Assembly: GCA_036505735.1 (NCBI GenBank)
Contig: DASXSZ010000096.1
Span: 1 to 30,912 of the forward strand
Direction of reading: 5' to 3'
DNA from: DASUPK01 sp036505735
Lineage (GTDB): Bacteria; Actinomycetota; Thermoleophilia; Solirubrobacterales; 70-9
DNA length: 30,912 bases
Position 1 is the first letter of the stretch, and each line of letters begins with the position of its first letter. The notes under the pieces were generated by a model, which worked only from the letters and a program-made list of their open reading frames with translations, ran no database searches and was not told the origin of the DNA. The translations under genes were made by a program, and so were the position numbers. Positions 1-6,735 of the stretch are shown in pieces.

Positions 1-2
1 AG

Positions 3-773
3 CTGCTCTGTGTGCACCCTGTGACTGTGAAGGTAAAGGCGAAAAAGAAGAAGGGGAAGAAGAGGAAGACGAGGAAGAAGGAAGTGCTAGTGAGGACGCC
101 AGGTTGTCCCGGCCCGGCGATGTTCGACGTCTTCGCCCACCACGCGATCGACAACACCGGCGGCGGACCGCTCAAGTCCGGCCCCACCCCCTACGACGTC
201 TCCACCCCGGATCTCGGCCGGCTCGTGAGCGTGCTGCGCGGCGCCGAGAACCTCGGCACGACGCTGCCGGGCACCCACCCGGTCTGGGTGACGGAGTTCT
301 GGTGGGACAGCAACCCGCCGAATCCGGTGGGGGCCCCACTCGATGTACAGGCGCGATGGATAGAGCAGTCGCTCTACCTGTTCTGGAAGGCCGGCGCGAA
401 CGTCGCGATCAACTTCCAGCTCGGCGACACGACGGCGCGCCCGGACGTGCACGCTGGACTGCAGGCGGGGGTCTACTTCATCAACGGCCAGCCCAAGCCC
501 TCCCTGACGGCGTTCCGTTTCCCGTTCGTCACCGAGCGGATCAACAAACGAGCGCTGCGCGCCTGGGGCAAGGCTCCGGAGGGGGGCACGCTGCTGATCC
601 AGCGACAGCGGGGCGCAGCCTGGGTGACGATCAAGGAGCTCCCGGTCAGTAAGGGCGCGGTGTTTCTCACCAAGCTTCGGCTGTCAGGGAAGAAGCGGAA
701 AAAGCCGTTCCCCGCGTCGGCGTTGCGCGCGACGGTGGGAGCCAGCCAGAGCCTCGTCTGGCAGCAGCGCTGA
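3..773 (+). CDS. C-terminal part of a secreted glycoside-hydrolase-like protein (cut by the left edge)
   Basis: The frame is open to the first bases of the window, so the true start lies outside; the GTG at 12 is probably internal. The readable part is about 256 residues. It has a very Lys-rich stretch (about residues 8-24 from that GTG), then a TIM-barrel-like segment containing FDVFAHH and VWVTEFWW. In cellulase-superfamily (clan GH-A) hydrolases a Glu at the end of a strand in such a context is the usual nucleophile. A basic, beta-rich tail follows from about residue 175. Similar proteins in Solirubrobacterales are secreted glycosyl hydrolases. Family and substrate are inferred from motifs only; no signal peptide can be seen because the N-terminus is missing. 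Confidence 0.6.
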   Translation: MLCVHPVTVKVKAKKKKGKKRKTRKKEVLVRTPGCPGPAMFDVFAHHAIDNTGGGPLKSGPTPYDVSTPDLGRLVSVLRGAENLGTTLPGTHPVWVTEFWWDSNPPNPVGAPLDVQARWIEQSLYLFWKAGANVAINFQLGDTTARPDVHAGLQAGVYFINGQPKPSLTAFRFPFVTERINKRALRAWGKAPEGGTLLIQRQRGAAWVTIKELPVSKGAVFLTKLRLSGKKRKKPFPASALRATVGASQSLVWQQR

Positions 774-980
774 TCCTGGCCGTTGGGATGGGTGTGCCAC
801 GCCGTCCGCGCGCCGGGGGTGAAGTAGAGGCTGCTCGCGGTCAGGCGCGATCCCTCGTAGTTCGGCTCCGCGAGGCGGTCCGAGACCAGAAGCGGGCCGG
901 CGACGGTGAGCGCGAAGCCGATCGCCGTGAGGATGAACGGCGCCTCGCCGGTGTCATCGAGCCCACTCCTCTGCGCTCAT
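774..980 (-). pseudogene. Possible frameshifted small membrane protein
   Basis: On the minus strand a strong Shine-Dalgarno (AGGAGGGGAGGA) sits directly before an ATG at 980. The frame stops after eight codons (MSAEEWAR). One base further on, another frame reads DDTGEAPFILTAIGFALTVA and on to GPLLVSDRLAEPNY, a convincing acidic N-terminus plus one membrane helix. That frame has no start of its own and continues to a stop at 667, inside the convergent upstream gene. A single-base indel near 957 would join the two parts. It may be a decayed gene or a sequence error. I do not recognise the family. Confidence 0.33.
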
Positions 981-1037
981 TCCTCCCCTCCTCGCTCTAG
1001 CGTACCCGGGCGAGCAGATACCGGAGAGGAGCGAGGG

Positions 1038-1565
1038 ATGCAGATCGTGACCCGCATGTGCATCAGCACCGACGGCTACGTGAGCACGCCAGACGGCTTG
1101 CCGGTCCAACTGGCAGACCCGAACTTCACCCCAGGCGAGAGCTACGGCTTCCCCGATTTCCAGAAGAGCTGCGAGGCGGTTCTGATGGGCCGCACGACCT
1201 TCGAGCCGGCGCTCGGCGCCGACCGGTGGCCGTGGCCGGACCTGGACGTCTTCGTGCTCGGCTCTCATCGCCCGGACGGGACACCGGACCACGTCGTCGT
1301 GGAGAGCGACCCGGCGCTGCTGCTGTCGAAGATCCGTGAGGCCAACCGGGGCAGGGATGTCCACCTCGTCGGCGGCCCCCGGACGATCGAGGCCTTCCGC
1401 GCGCTCGGCGCGCTCGACAGGCTCGGGCTGATCCTCGTGCCCGTCCTGGTCGGCGACGGGATGCGACTGACCCCGCCGCTCAGCACCGACACCAAGCTGG
1501 CGCTCGAGAACGCGAACGCCCTTCGGGATGGGGTGGTGGAGATCGTCTATTCCTGCGACGGCTGA
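1038..1565 (+). CDS. Dihydrofolate-reductase-like protein (RibD C-terminal family)
   Basis: This is a 175-residue protein of the RibD_C/DHFR-like fold, which usually binds NAD(P)H and reduces pterin- or pyrimidine-like substrates; the substrate here is unknown. Visible signs are the N-terminal strand followed by STDGYVSTPDG, the central VLMGRTTFEPA segment, the nucleotide-binding VHLVGGPRTIEAF, and the closing LILVPVLVGDGMRL. The ATG at 1038 is chosen because it follows a purine-rich Shine-Dalgarno region (GGAGAGGAGCGAGGG) and gives the normal family N-terminus. The frame is open upstream to 906, but that part does not resemble the family. It is monocistronic with good SD and lies in a region of small accessory genes and remnants. 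Confidence 0.85.
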   Translation: MQIVTRMCISTDGYVSTPDGLPVQLADPNFTPGESYGFPDFQKSCEAVLMGRTTFEPALGADRWPWPDLDVFVLGSHRPDGTPDHVVVESDPALLLSKIREANRGRDVHLVGGPRTIEAFRALGALDRLGLILVPVLVGDGMRLTPPLSTDTKLALENANALRDGVVEIVYSCDG

Positions 1566-1573
1566 GGCGGTGA

Positions 1574-1714
1574 GCGCCGCCGGCTCCGGCCCACCGTCCC
1601 CAGTCGCTGGGCACGCCGCCGTTCTTCATCGACGGCGTCCGCCTGGTGGGGCACTGGCGACAGCTCGCCCAGGCGATCCCGAGCGCCATCGAGAAGGCGC
1701 ACGCGGCGCTCTAG
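1574..1714 (+). pseudogene. C-terminal remnant of a DsbA-like thioredoxin-fold protein
   Basis: Right after the reductase gene a frame without any start codon, bounded upstream by TGA at 1571, reads LGTPPFFIDGVRLVGHW followed by an Ala-rich helix to TAG at 1712. This matches the last strand, cis-Pro loop and C-terminal helix of DsbA-like proteins, where GTPxFFI(N/D)G is characteristic. The CxxC-bearing N-terminal part is absent. The fragment could come from a stand-alone DsbA or from the DsbA domain found fused to some NhaA antiporters. It is best read as the end of a deleted gene. Confidence 0.55.
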
Positions 1715-1735
1715 GCTTGGGAGGAGAGGTAATCG

Positions 1736-2050
1736 ATGGCCACCTGCACCCACCTTGATCAGATCCAGGTCACGCAACTCCCCGAGTCCGTCGAGGGCTG
1801 CGAGGAGTGCCTTGCGGCGGGCGACCCGTGGCTCCACCTGAGGATCTGCCTCGAGTGCGGAAAGGTCGGCTGCTGCGATGACTCCCCCAACCGCCACGCC
1901 AGCGCCCACGCTCGGGAGAGCGGTCACCCGCTGATCCGCTCGCTCGAGCCGGGCGAGGAGTGGTCCTGGTGCTTCGTCGACGACTTCGCGATGCTGATCC
2001 CGGAGGTGCAGGGCGAAACGCGCATCCCTCCCTCGCCCCTCGGCGCCTAG
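1736..2050 (+). CDS. Stand-alone UBP-type zinc-finger protein
   Basis: This is a 104-residue protein made almost entirely of one ZnF-UBP domain. Likely zinc ligands in order are C4, H6, C22, C25, C38, C41, C46 or C47, H54, H58 and H64, in the family's usual Cys/His spacing. In eukaryotes the fold binds the free C-terminal GG tail of ubiquitin. In bacteria its ligand is unknown, so no function is assigned. The ATG at 1736 follows a good Shine-Dalgarno (GGAGGAGAGG). The residues after about 70 look like an acidic, proline-rich tail without a recognisable domain. Neighbouring remnants of DsbA-like and flavin monooxygenase genes place it in a decayed accessory block. Confidence 0.85.
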   Translation: MATCTHLDQIQVTQLPESVEGCEECLAAGDPWLHLRICLECGKVGCCDDSPNRHASAHARESGHPLIRSLEPGEEWSWCFVDDFAMLIPEVQGETRIPPSPLGA

Positions 2051-2064
2051 CTTCGGACGGGGAC

Positions 2065-2295
2065 GTGGCGGCGGAGCATCCGGGGCTTGAAGGCTCCCAC
2101 CCAGAATCCAGGTCGGAGCTCCCGGTCGGGTATCTGGCCAGCGAGCCGCTCGCCGGGCCCGCCGGCTGGTGGATCGAGACGCTCGCCGGCTTCGTCGAGG
2201 ACGGCTTCGACACCCTCGTCTTCTGGCCGGTCGACGCGTCCCCTGACCAGGTCGAGCAGTTCGCGGCCGAGGTCTTGCCACAGCTTCCGGGCTAG
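2065..2295 (+). pseudogene. C-terminal remnant of an F420/FMN-dependent luciferase-like monooxygenase
   Basis: The frame reads GWWIETLAGFVEDGFDTLVF and on through WPVDASPDQVEQFAAEVLP to a stop at 2293. This closely follows the C-terminal end of LLM-class flavin-dependent oxidoreductases (aspartate/glycine-rich turn, FVFWP strand, QVExFAxEV helix). The TIM-barrel core is missing. A GTG at 2065 could start a 76-residue product, but there is no convincing Shine-Dalgarno and the first 30 residues do not resemble anything. The usual length is over 280 residues, so a truncated gene is the best reading. Confidence 0.55.
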
Positions 2296-2321
2296 ATGGT
2301 GGCAAGCCCGTGACGATCCCC

Positions 2322-2327
2322 TAGCGT
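2322..2327 (+). promoter_or_regulatory. -10-like box TAGCGT, possible leaderless start
   Basis: TAGCGT ends 6 nt before the ATG at 2334, and no Shine-Dalgarno lies in between. This spacing would place the transcription start at or next to the ATG. Confidence 0.4.
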
Positions 2328-2333
2328 CTAGGC

Positions 2334-3254
2334 ATGGCGACCGATTGGCCCGCGCTCGCATATGAGGACTGGAGCGCGACCTGCGACACGCTCCACGCCC
2401 ACACGCAGATCCTCGGGAAGCTTGCGGTGGAGTTAGCCCCTCCCGAGCCTCAGCTTCAGCACGCCGCGCTCGGGCTCACCGCTCGCGGGTGGGAGACCCG
2501 CCCGCTGCCTGCCCCGGACGGCTCGGGGGCGATCGTCGCCGCGCTCGATCTCCGCAGCCACGAGGTTGTGATCGAGCACAGTGACGGGCGCGAGGCGCGC
2601 ATCGCGCTGACGCCGAACCGGCCGGTGGCCGTGGTGACGAGGGAAGTGCTGGAGGCGCTCGGGCGTCTCGCGGGTGGGGTCACGATCAACCCCGACCCGC
2701 AGGAGGTGCCGTGGAGGGTGCCCCTGGATCAGGACCGGGACCATGCGACGTACGAGCCCGAGCAGGTTGCCGCCTACTTCACCGCCGCGACCCAAGCCGC
2801 GCTCGTCCTCGCCGAGTTTCGCGCCGCCTATCGCGGGCGCTCGACGCCCGTCAACGCATGGTGGGGGACCTTCGATCTCGCCGTCGCGCTCTTCTCCGGG
2901 CATCCGGCGGACCCCCCGGCCGACGACTTCATCTCACGAAATGGGGGGGACGCGGAGCTGATCGAGATCGGCTGGTGGCCGGGAGACCCGAAATACGGCC
3001 GGGCCGCCTTCTTCGCATTCGCCCACCCAGCGCCGGAAGGATTCGCGAATGGAGAGATCGCCCCGGTCGCCGCTCGCTGGGACGGCGAGCTGGGGGAGTA
3101 CGTGCTCGACTGGGAGGACATCCGCACGGACGCCGATCCGCACGGTCTCGCACTCGAGTTCGCCCACTCGGCCTTCCAGCACGCCTGCGCGGTATGCCAA
3201 TGGGATCCCGCCCTCGCGGGCAGCGCTCAGGGCAACCCCCCACCGATCAACTGA
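2334..3254 (+). CDS. DUF5996 family protein
   Basis: This 306-residue soluble protein matches the DUF5996 family in overall length and in conserved segments I recognise: the N-terminal W-x-x-T-x-D-T-L-H-x-x-x-Q-I-x-G-K pattern, the DxxxHxVVIE strand, PDPxEVPWRVPLDxD, and the C-terminal ALEFAHSAFQHACAVCQWDP segment rich in aromatic and histidine residues. Its function is unknown; the conserved His/Asp/Cys residues could suggest an enzyme, which is speculation. The ATG at 2334 is the only start before the conserved N-terminus. It has no Shine-Dalgarno but has a TAGCGT box 6 nt upstream. Confidence 0.8.
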   Translation: MATDWPALAYEDWSATCDTLHAHTQILGKLAVELAPPEPQLQHAALGLTARGWETRPLPAPDGSGAIVAALDLRSHEVVIEHSDGREARIALTPNRPVAVVTREVLEALGRLAGGVTINPDPQEVPWRVPLDQDRDHATYEPEQVAAYFTAATQAALVLAEFRAAYRGRSTPVNAWWGTFDLAVALFSGHPADPPADDFISRNGGDAELIEIGWWPGDPKYGRAAFFAFAHPAPEGFANGEIAPVAARWDGELGEYVLDWEDIRTDADPHGLALEFAHSAFQHACAVCQWDPALAGSAQGNPPPIN

Positions 3255-3314
3255 GGTGTCCATATCGCCCTCCTCCGTTCGTCTTTGGGGCGACAATTCC
3301 CAAAGGAGGTTGCG

Positions 3315-3674
3315 ATGAAGTACGCGTTGCTGATTCACCAAGGCACCACTCCTGTCCCCGGCACCGACGCGTGGGCGAAGCTCTCCGAGGACGAGCAGAA
3401 GGGGGTCTACGGCGCATACCAGGAGATCAACCAGACTCCCGGCGTGATGCCCAATGACTTCCAGTTGGCGTCCCCCGAGACGGCGACCACCGTCCGCGTC
3501 GAAGACGGCAAGACGCTGACCACGGACGGCCCGTTCGTGTCCGTGAAGGAGGCGCTCGGCGGCTGGCTGACCTACGAGGCCGACGACCTCGACGCCGCGA
3601 TCGACCTCGCATCGCGGATTCCGGCGGCCCGCATGGGCGGTGCCATCGAGGTCCGGCCGATCGTGGAGCGATAG
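3315..3674 (+). CDS. YCII/DGPF-domain protein, partner of an ECF sigma factor
   Basis: This is a 119-residue protein of the YCII-related (DGPF) family. The N-terminal strand MKYALLI, the central DGPF motif in TTDGPFVSVKEALGGW, and the C-terminal AIEVRPIVE strand are all present. The ATG at 3315 follows a near-perfect Shine-Dalgarno (AAAGGAGG, 3302-3309). The next gene is an ECF sigma factor with a C-terminal extension. In the ECF42 group such DGPF proteins are the standard genomic neighbours, and are thought to be targets or partners of the sigma factor. The biochemical role is not known. The stop codon lies at the very beginning of the sigma-factor coding region, so translation is probably coupled. 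Confidence 0.9.
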   Translation: MKYALLIHQGTTPVPGTDAWAKLSEDEQKGVYGAYQEINQTPGVMPNDFQLASPETATTVRVEDGKTLTTDGPFVSVKEALGGWLTYEADDLDAAIDLASRIPAARMGGAIEVRPIVER

Positions 3675-4846
3675 CGATCCTCGAGCAGGTCTTCCGCGAC
3701 GAGTGGGGCCGCGTCCTCGCCAGCCTGATCGGCTTCCTCGGCGACTTCGACCTCGCCGAGGAGGCCGCTCAGGAGGCGTTCGCGGTGGCCGCCGAGCGAT
3801 GGCCTCGAGACGGTACACCCGACAACCCTGGCGCCTGGCTTGTGACCACCGCTCGGAACCGGGCGATCGACCGCATCCGCCGCGATCGCACATTGGCCGA
3901 GAAGACCCGCCTGCTCGACCTGCCGGAGCCGGTCGAGATCGAGGCCGAGATGGACGAGACGATCATCCCGGATGAGCGCCTCGAGCTGCTCTTCACCTGC
4001 TGCCATCCGGCCCTCGGGCTCGACGCGCAGGTTGCCCTCACCCTGCGCACGCTTGGGGGTCTGAGCACCGAGGAGATCGCGCGGGCCTTCCTCGTTCCCA
4101 GGGAGACGATGGCCAAGCGACTCGTCCGCGCGAAGCGCAAGATCGAGGACGCTGGAATCCCTTTCCGGGTGCCGCCCGCCCACTTGCTCCCGGACCGCCT
4201 GGCAGCGGTGCTCGCGGTCGTCTATCTGATCTTCAACGAGGGATACGGCGGCCGGGGTGAGTTGGCTGATGAGGCGATCCGTCTGGGCAGAACCCTGGCA
4301 GAGCTGATGCCGGACGAACCCGAGGCCCACGGCCTGCTGGCGCTGATGCTGGTCAACGACGCACGCCGCGACGCTCGGTTCGACGACGGCGAGTTGGTGC
4401 TCCTCCGCGATCAGGACCGCTCCCTCTGGGACCTCGATCGGATCGCGCAGGGCCGGCTGGTGCTCGACCGCGGCCTGGCCCTGGGCGGCCGCGGGCCCTA
4501 CGTGCTGCAGGCGGCGATCGCGGTGCTCCACACCGATGAGGTGGTGGACTGGACCCAGATCGCGGGCCTCTACGGTGAGCTTGCCCGGATCACGGGTTCG
4601 CCGGTCGTCGAGCTCAACCGAGCGGCTGCCATGGCTGAGTCGGGTGACGTCGAGGGCGCGCTCGCGCTGGTCGACGGCCTCGAGCTCGACCGCTACCACT
4701 ACCTGCACTCGACCAGGGCGGAGCTCCTGCGCCGGCTGGACCGCACAGAGGATGCCCGCGCCGCCTATGACCGCGCGCTGGAGCTCGTCCATTCCGAGGC
4801 CGAGAGGAGCTTTCTCGAGCGACGGGTTGCAGAGCTCCAGCGCTGA
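3671..4846 (+). CDS. ECF sigma factor with C-terminal extension (ECF42/SigJ-like, DUF6596)
   Basis: This is an RNA polymerase sigma factor of the ECF class. Counting from 3671 (391 residues): region 2 is at about 8-75 (FRDEWGRVLASLIGFLGDFD, then WLVTTARNRAIDRIRR), FTCCHP at 108-113, region 4 at about 119-158 (LSTEEIARAF, helix-turn-helix), and DUF6596 from about 175 (YLIFNEGYGG). A TPR-like helical extension runs to the end. The order matches ECF42 factors, which lack a classical anti-sigma and pair with DGPF proteins. The start is a problem: region 2.1 is clearly encoded from 3674 onward with G/C third positions, but the first ATG/GTG/TTG in frame is the GTG at 3785, which would delete most of region 2.1-2.2. 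ATA (3671) or ATC (3677), or a -1 slip from the upstream gene, are the alternatives. Confidence 0.88.
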   Translation: MAILEQVFRDEWGRVLASLIGFLGDFDLAEEAAQEAFAVAAERWPRDGTPDNPGAWLVTTARNRAIDRIRRDRTLAEKTRLLDLPEPVEIEAEMDETIIPDERLELLFTCCHPALGLDAQVALTLRTLGGLSTEEIARAFLVPRETMAKRLVRAKRKIEDAGIPFRVPPAHLLPDRLAAVLAVVYLIFNEGYGGRGELADEAIRLGRTLAELMPDEPEAHGLLALMLVNDARRDARFDDGELVLLRDQDRSLWDLDRIAQGRLVLDRGLALGGRGPYVLQAAIAVLHTDEVVDWTQIAGLYGELARITGSPVVELNRAAAMAESGDVEGALALVDGLELDRYHYLHSTRAELLRRLDRTEDARAAYDRALELVHSEAERSFLERRVAELQR

Positions 4847-4867
4847 TCAGCTGAAGTAGTGCCGCGA

Positions 4868-5953
4868 TCAAGAAGTGCCGGAAGTACGGCTGAGGCGCTT
4901 TGCCTTCGCCTGCTGGTAGGAGCTGGCGATCAGCTGCCTTCCTCCGGACCAGCCGAAGACCCAGGACACGAGCAGCACGGCGAAGACCACGTTCCACGCC
5001 GAGGTGATCAACTGCTGGGAGGCTGAGTACGCCGTCGCATCGCGCGCGCTGGCCTCCTTCTTGAGCGCAGCGCTGTTCATCGCCTGAGTGACCCCCACGC
5101 CACCCGGGGTCAGGGAGACGGTGTTGGAAATCGAGTTGGAGGCGGTCACCGAGGCGACGTTGTGGAACGTGACCGGAATGCTGTAGGCGCCGAGGAACAC
5201 GGCGATGATTCCGAGCCGCGCCAGATAGCTCCCCAGCTCCGGGAGCACCAGACCGGTGAGGGTACTGCGCGGTGATCCAAGGATCGCTCCGCCCACCAGC
5301 AACTGCTCTCGCAGCTTGGCCCACTGTTTGCGGAACACCCGAGTCGCCACGACGCCCAGGAAGACCACACCGGCGACGATCGCGATCGCAAGAACCCAGT
5401 GATCCGCGAGCCAGCTCAGCTTGATCGAGAAGGAGCCGGCGACCGAGAGGAACAGGTAGAGGTAGACCGCAAGGTTGAAGACCGAGAAGGGGATCTTCTG
5501 AACGGCGATGCCGGAGAGCATGGCCGTGAAGGTCGCGCCCGCGATCACGCTCGTGAACATGATCAGCATCACCCACGTGCCGACGTTGGCGGGGAGGAAG
5601 CTGTTCATTGCGACCGACACCGCGTAGGAGGCCAGCACGAGGCGGAAGGTGATCCCCGCGCCGGGGTACGCGGCCCGGAGGATCGCCAGCCAGGCGACCG
5701 CGGCGAGAGTCGTCTGCGTGCTCTGGAGGACGATCCCGCCGACGACGGCCCAGGCGGGAACCTCCCTGATCTTCCTGAACAGATCGTGGATCCAGTCGGA
5801 TACCGGGATGCCGAGCAGATCGAGCGCGAGAATCGCCAGCGCCACGCCGCCCACATAGATGGCGATCCGGAGCAGCCTGGCGAGCACCGCGTCGTCTCGC
5901 GCCATGGCGGCGACCCGACCCTTCACCGAAGTGCCGTTCACGCGGCGATCCAA
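4868..5953 (-). CDS. YbhN/lysylphosphatidylglycerol synthase TM-region family membrane protein
   Basis: This polytopic membrane protein of about 350 residues has roughly eight hydrophobic segments. It belongs to the flippase-like LPG-synthase transmembrane family (YbhN, UPF0104) by length, by the SFLPANVGTWV segment in the middle and by the SLTPGGVGVTQAMN segment near the C-terminus; the PGGxG motif is typical. Without the catalytic soluble domain of MprF it probably does not aminoacylate lipid, and lipid or glycolipid translocation is a guess. The start is uncertain: TTG at 5953, GTG at 5941 or ATG at 5905, none with a clear Shine-Dalgarno. It converges tail to tail with the sigma-factor gene (21 nt apart). 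Confidence 0.8.
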   Translation of the reverse strand: MDRRVNGTSVKGRVAAMARDDAVLARLLRIAIYVGGVALAILALDLLGIPVSDWIHDLFRKIREVPAWAVVGGIVLQSTQTTLAAVAWLAILRAAYPGAGITFRLVLASYAVSVAMNSFLPANVGTWVMLIMFTSVIAGATFTAMLSGIAVQKIPFSVFNLAVYLYLFLSVAGSFSIKLSWLADHWVLAIAIVAGVVFLGVVATRVFRKQWAKLREQLLVGGAILGSPRSTLTGLVLPELGSYLARLGIIAVFLGAYSIPVTFHNVASVTASNSISNTVSLTPGGVGVTQAMNSAALKKEASARDATAYSASQQLITSAWNVVFAVLLVSWVFGWSGGRQLIASSYQQAKAKRLSRTSGTS

Positions 5954-6040
5954 TCACGCGGGTGGGCGGACAGCATCGGCGAGATCCGTTTCCTCACCCC
6001 CTCAGAACGGGTATTCGCTGCGTGACGAGAGGAAGGCGAT

Positions 6041-6394
6041 ATGGCTCACGCCGATCCCACGCTGCACTCGCACGAGTGGCGGGCCTCCGAGAACTGGCCG
6101 CCGCTGACGAGGACGGACATCATCAGCATCGCGGTGGCGGGTCTGGGGACGGCGGCCTTGATCCTGCTGGCGGTGATCACCGCCGACGGTGATTCGGGCA
6201 ACTACGGGCCCGTGACGATCGCTCGGATCCTGATCGCGACCGGTATGGCGCTGATCAACCTCGCCCACGTGGTCGCGATCTTCTTCTTCGAGAGCGTCGA
6301 CTATCACGGCTCCTTTCAGCGGTTCTTCGCGAGGCTCAGCGTGCTCGGGACGACGGGTGCGCTGATCGTCAGCCTCGCCATCGGGCTGCTCTGA
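6041..6394 (+). CDS. Small three-helix membrane protein of unknown function
   Basis: This is a 117-residue protein with a hydrophilic His/Asp/Glu-containing N-terminus (about 1-23) and three membrane helices at about 24-46, 59-81 and 95-117. The ATG at 6041 follows AGAGGAAGG at good spacing. The last helix runs to the stop. I do not recognise the family; small proteins like this are common in Solirubrobacterales. It is divergent from the YbhN-type gene, and the roughly 90 nt between them must hold both promoters. A strong hairpin lies 12 nt after the stop. Confidence 0.75.
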   Translation: MAHADPTLHSHEWRASENWPPLTRTDIISIAVAGLGTAALILLAVITADGDSGNYGPVTIARILIATGMALINLAHVVAIFFFESVDYHGSFQRFFARLSVLGTTGALIVSLAIGLL

Positions 6395-6399
6395 GACCC

Positions 6400-6697
6400 G
6401 GAAAAGGCGAAGGGCCACCCCTCTGGAGGTGGCCCTTCGCTGGTAACGCGGATCTGAAACGGGCTCGGGATTGACGGTGGGGCGGGACGGCTCCCACCTC
6501 CCTTTGCTCGCCGGTGCCCGGGTTGGATTCCGCTGGATGGCCGCGTGCCATCCACCGGCCCCTTGGGCCCTATCGGAGGAGACCGACCTCTCGGAAGGCC
6601 TCCCAGCGCCCGGGCCTAGCGGCCCTGCACCTCCGGCGTCCCGTCAAGCATGGAATTCAAGTTAGGACCACCTCCTTTCTCCGGTGGCCCTATTGAA
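6400..6697 (-). ncRNA. Candidate structured RNA in a 340-nt gene-free stretch
   Basis: No credible protein gene covers 6395-6735. On the minus strand the stretch shows a series of local inverted repeats: 6656-6697 (TTCAA, AGG and CCACC arms), 6535-6541 with 6547-6553 (perfect 7-bp stem, 5-nt loop), CCGGTG at 6511-6516 with its complement at 6553-6558, and finally the 13-bp hairpin with a short T-run. The arrangement looks like an independent RNA ending in a terminator. The first hairpin carries AAAGGAGG in its loop, followed by a 14-codon frame (TTG at 6660, stop 6616). I could not match it to tmRNA, RNase P RNA, SRP RNA or 6S RNA. No convincing promoter was found on the minus strand. Confidence 0.4.
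6407..6440. terminator. 13-bp perfect hairpin, probable (bidirectional) terminator
   Basis: GCGAAGGGCCACC at 6407-6419 pairs without mismatch with 6428-6440 around an 8-nt loop. On the plus strand it follows the small membrane protein gene but has no T-run after it. On the minus strand it is followed by CTTTTCC, so it works better as the terminator of a minus-strand transcript coming from 6697 downward. Confidence 0.7.
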
Positions 6698-6720
6698 GCA
6701 GGCGCTCCGGCCGTGGCGAC

Positions 6721-6726
6721 TACAGT
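6721..6726 (+). promoter_or_regulatory. -10-like box TACAGT
   Basis: TACAGT ends 9 nt before the ATG at 6736 with no Shine-Dalgarno between, which fits a leaderless or nearly leaderless transcript. Confidence 0.4.
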
Positions 6727-6735
6727 CTCCGACCA

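Noticed and set aside
788..1000. Plus-strand frame of 70 codons after the hydrolase gene
   Set aside because: No Shine-Dalgarno and no family resemblance. The opposite strand reads a far more protein-like membrane helix.
6665..6682. Plus-strand likeness to the 3' end of 16S rRNA (accacctcctttct)
   Set aside because: Only about a dozen bases match and the preceding sequence is unlike 16S rRNA; the match is explained by the minus-strand AAAGGAGG.
6441..6720. tmRNA, RNase P RNA, SRP RNA or 6S RNA in the gene-free stretch
   Set aside because: I looked for the tmRNA T-arm and tag frame, the RNase P P4 core, and the SRP tetraloop helix; none was found. 6S cannot be excluded by eye.
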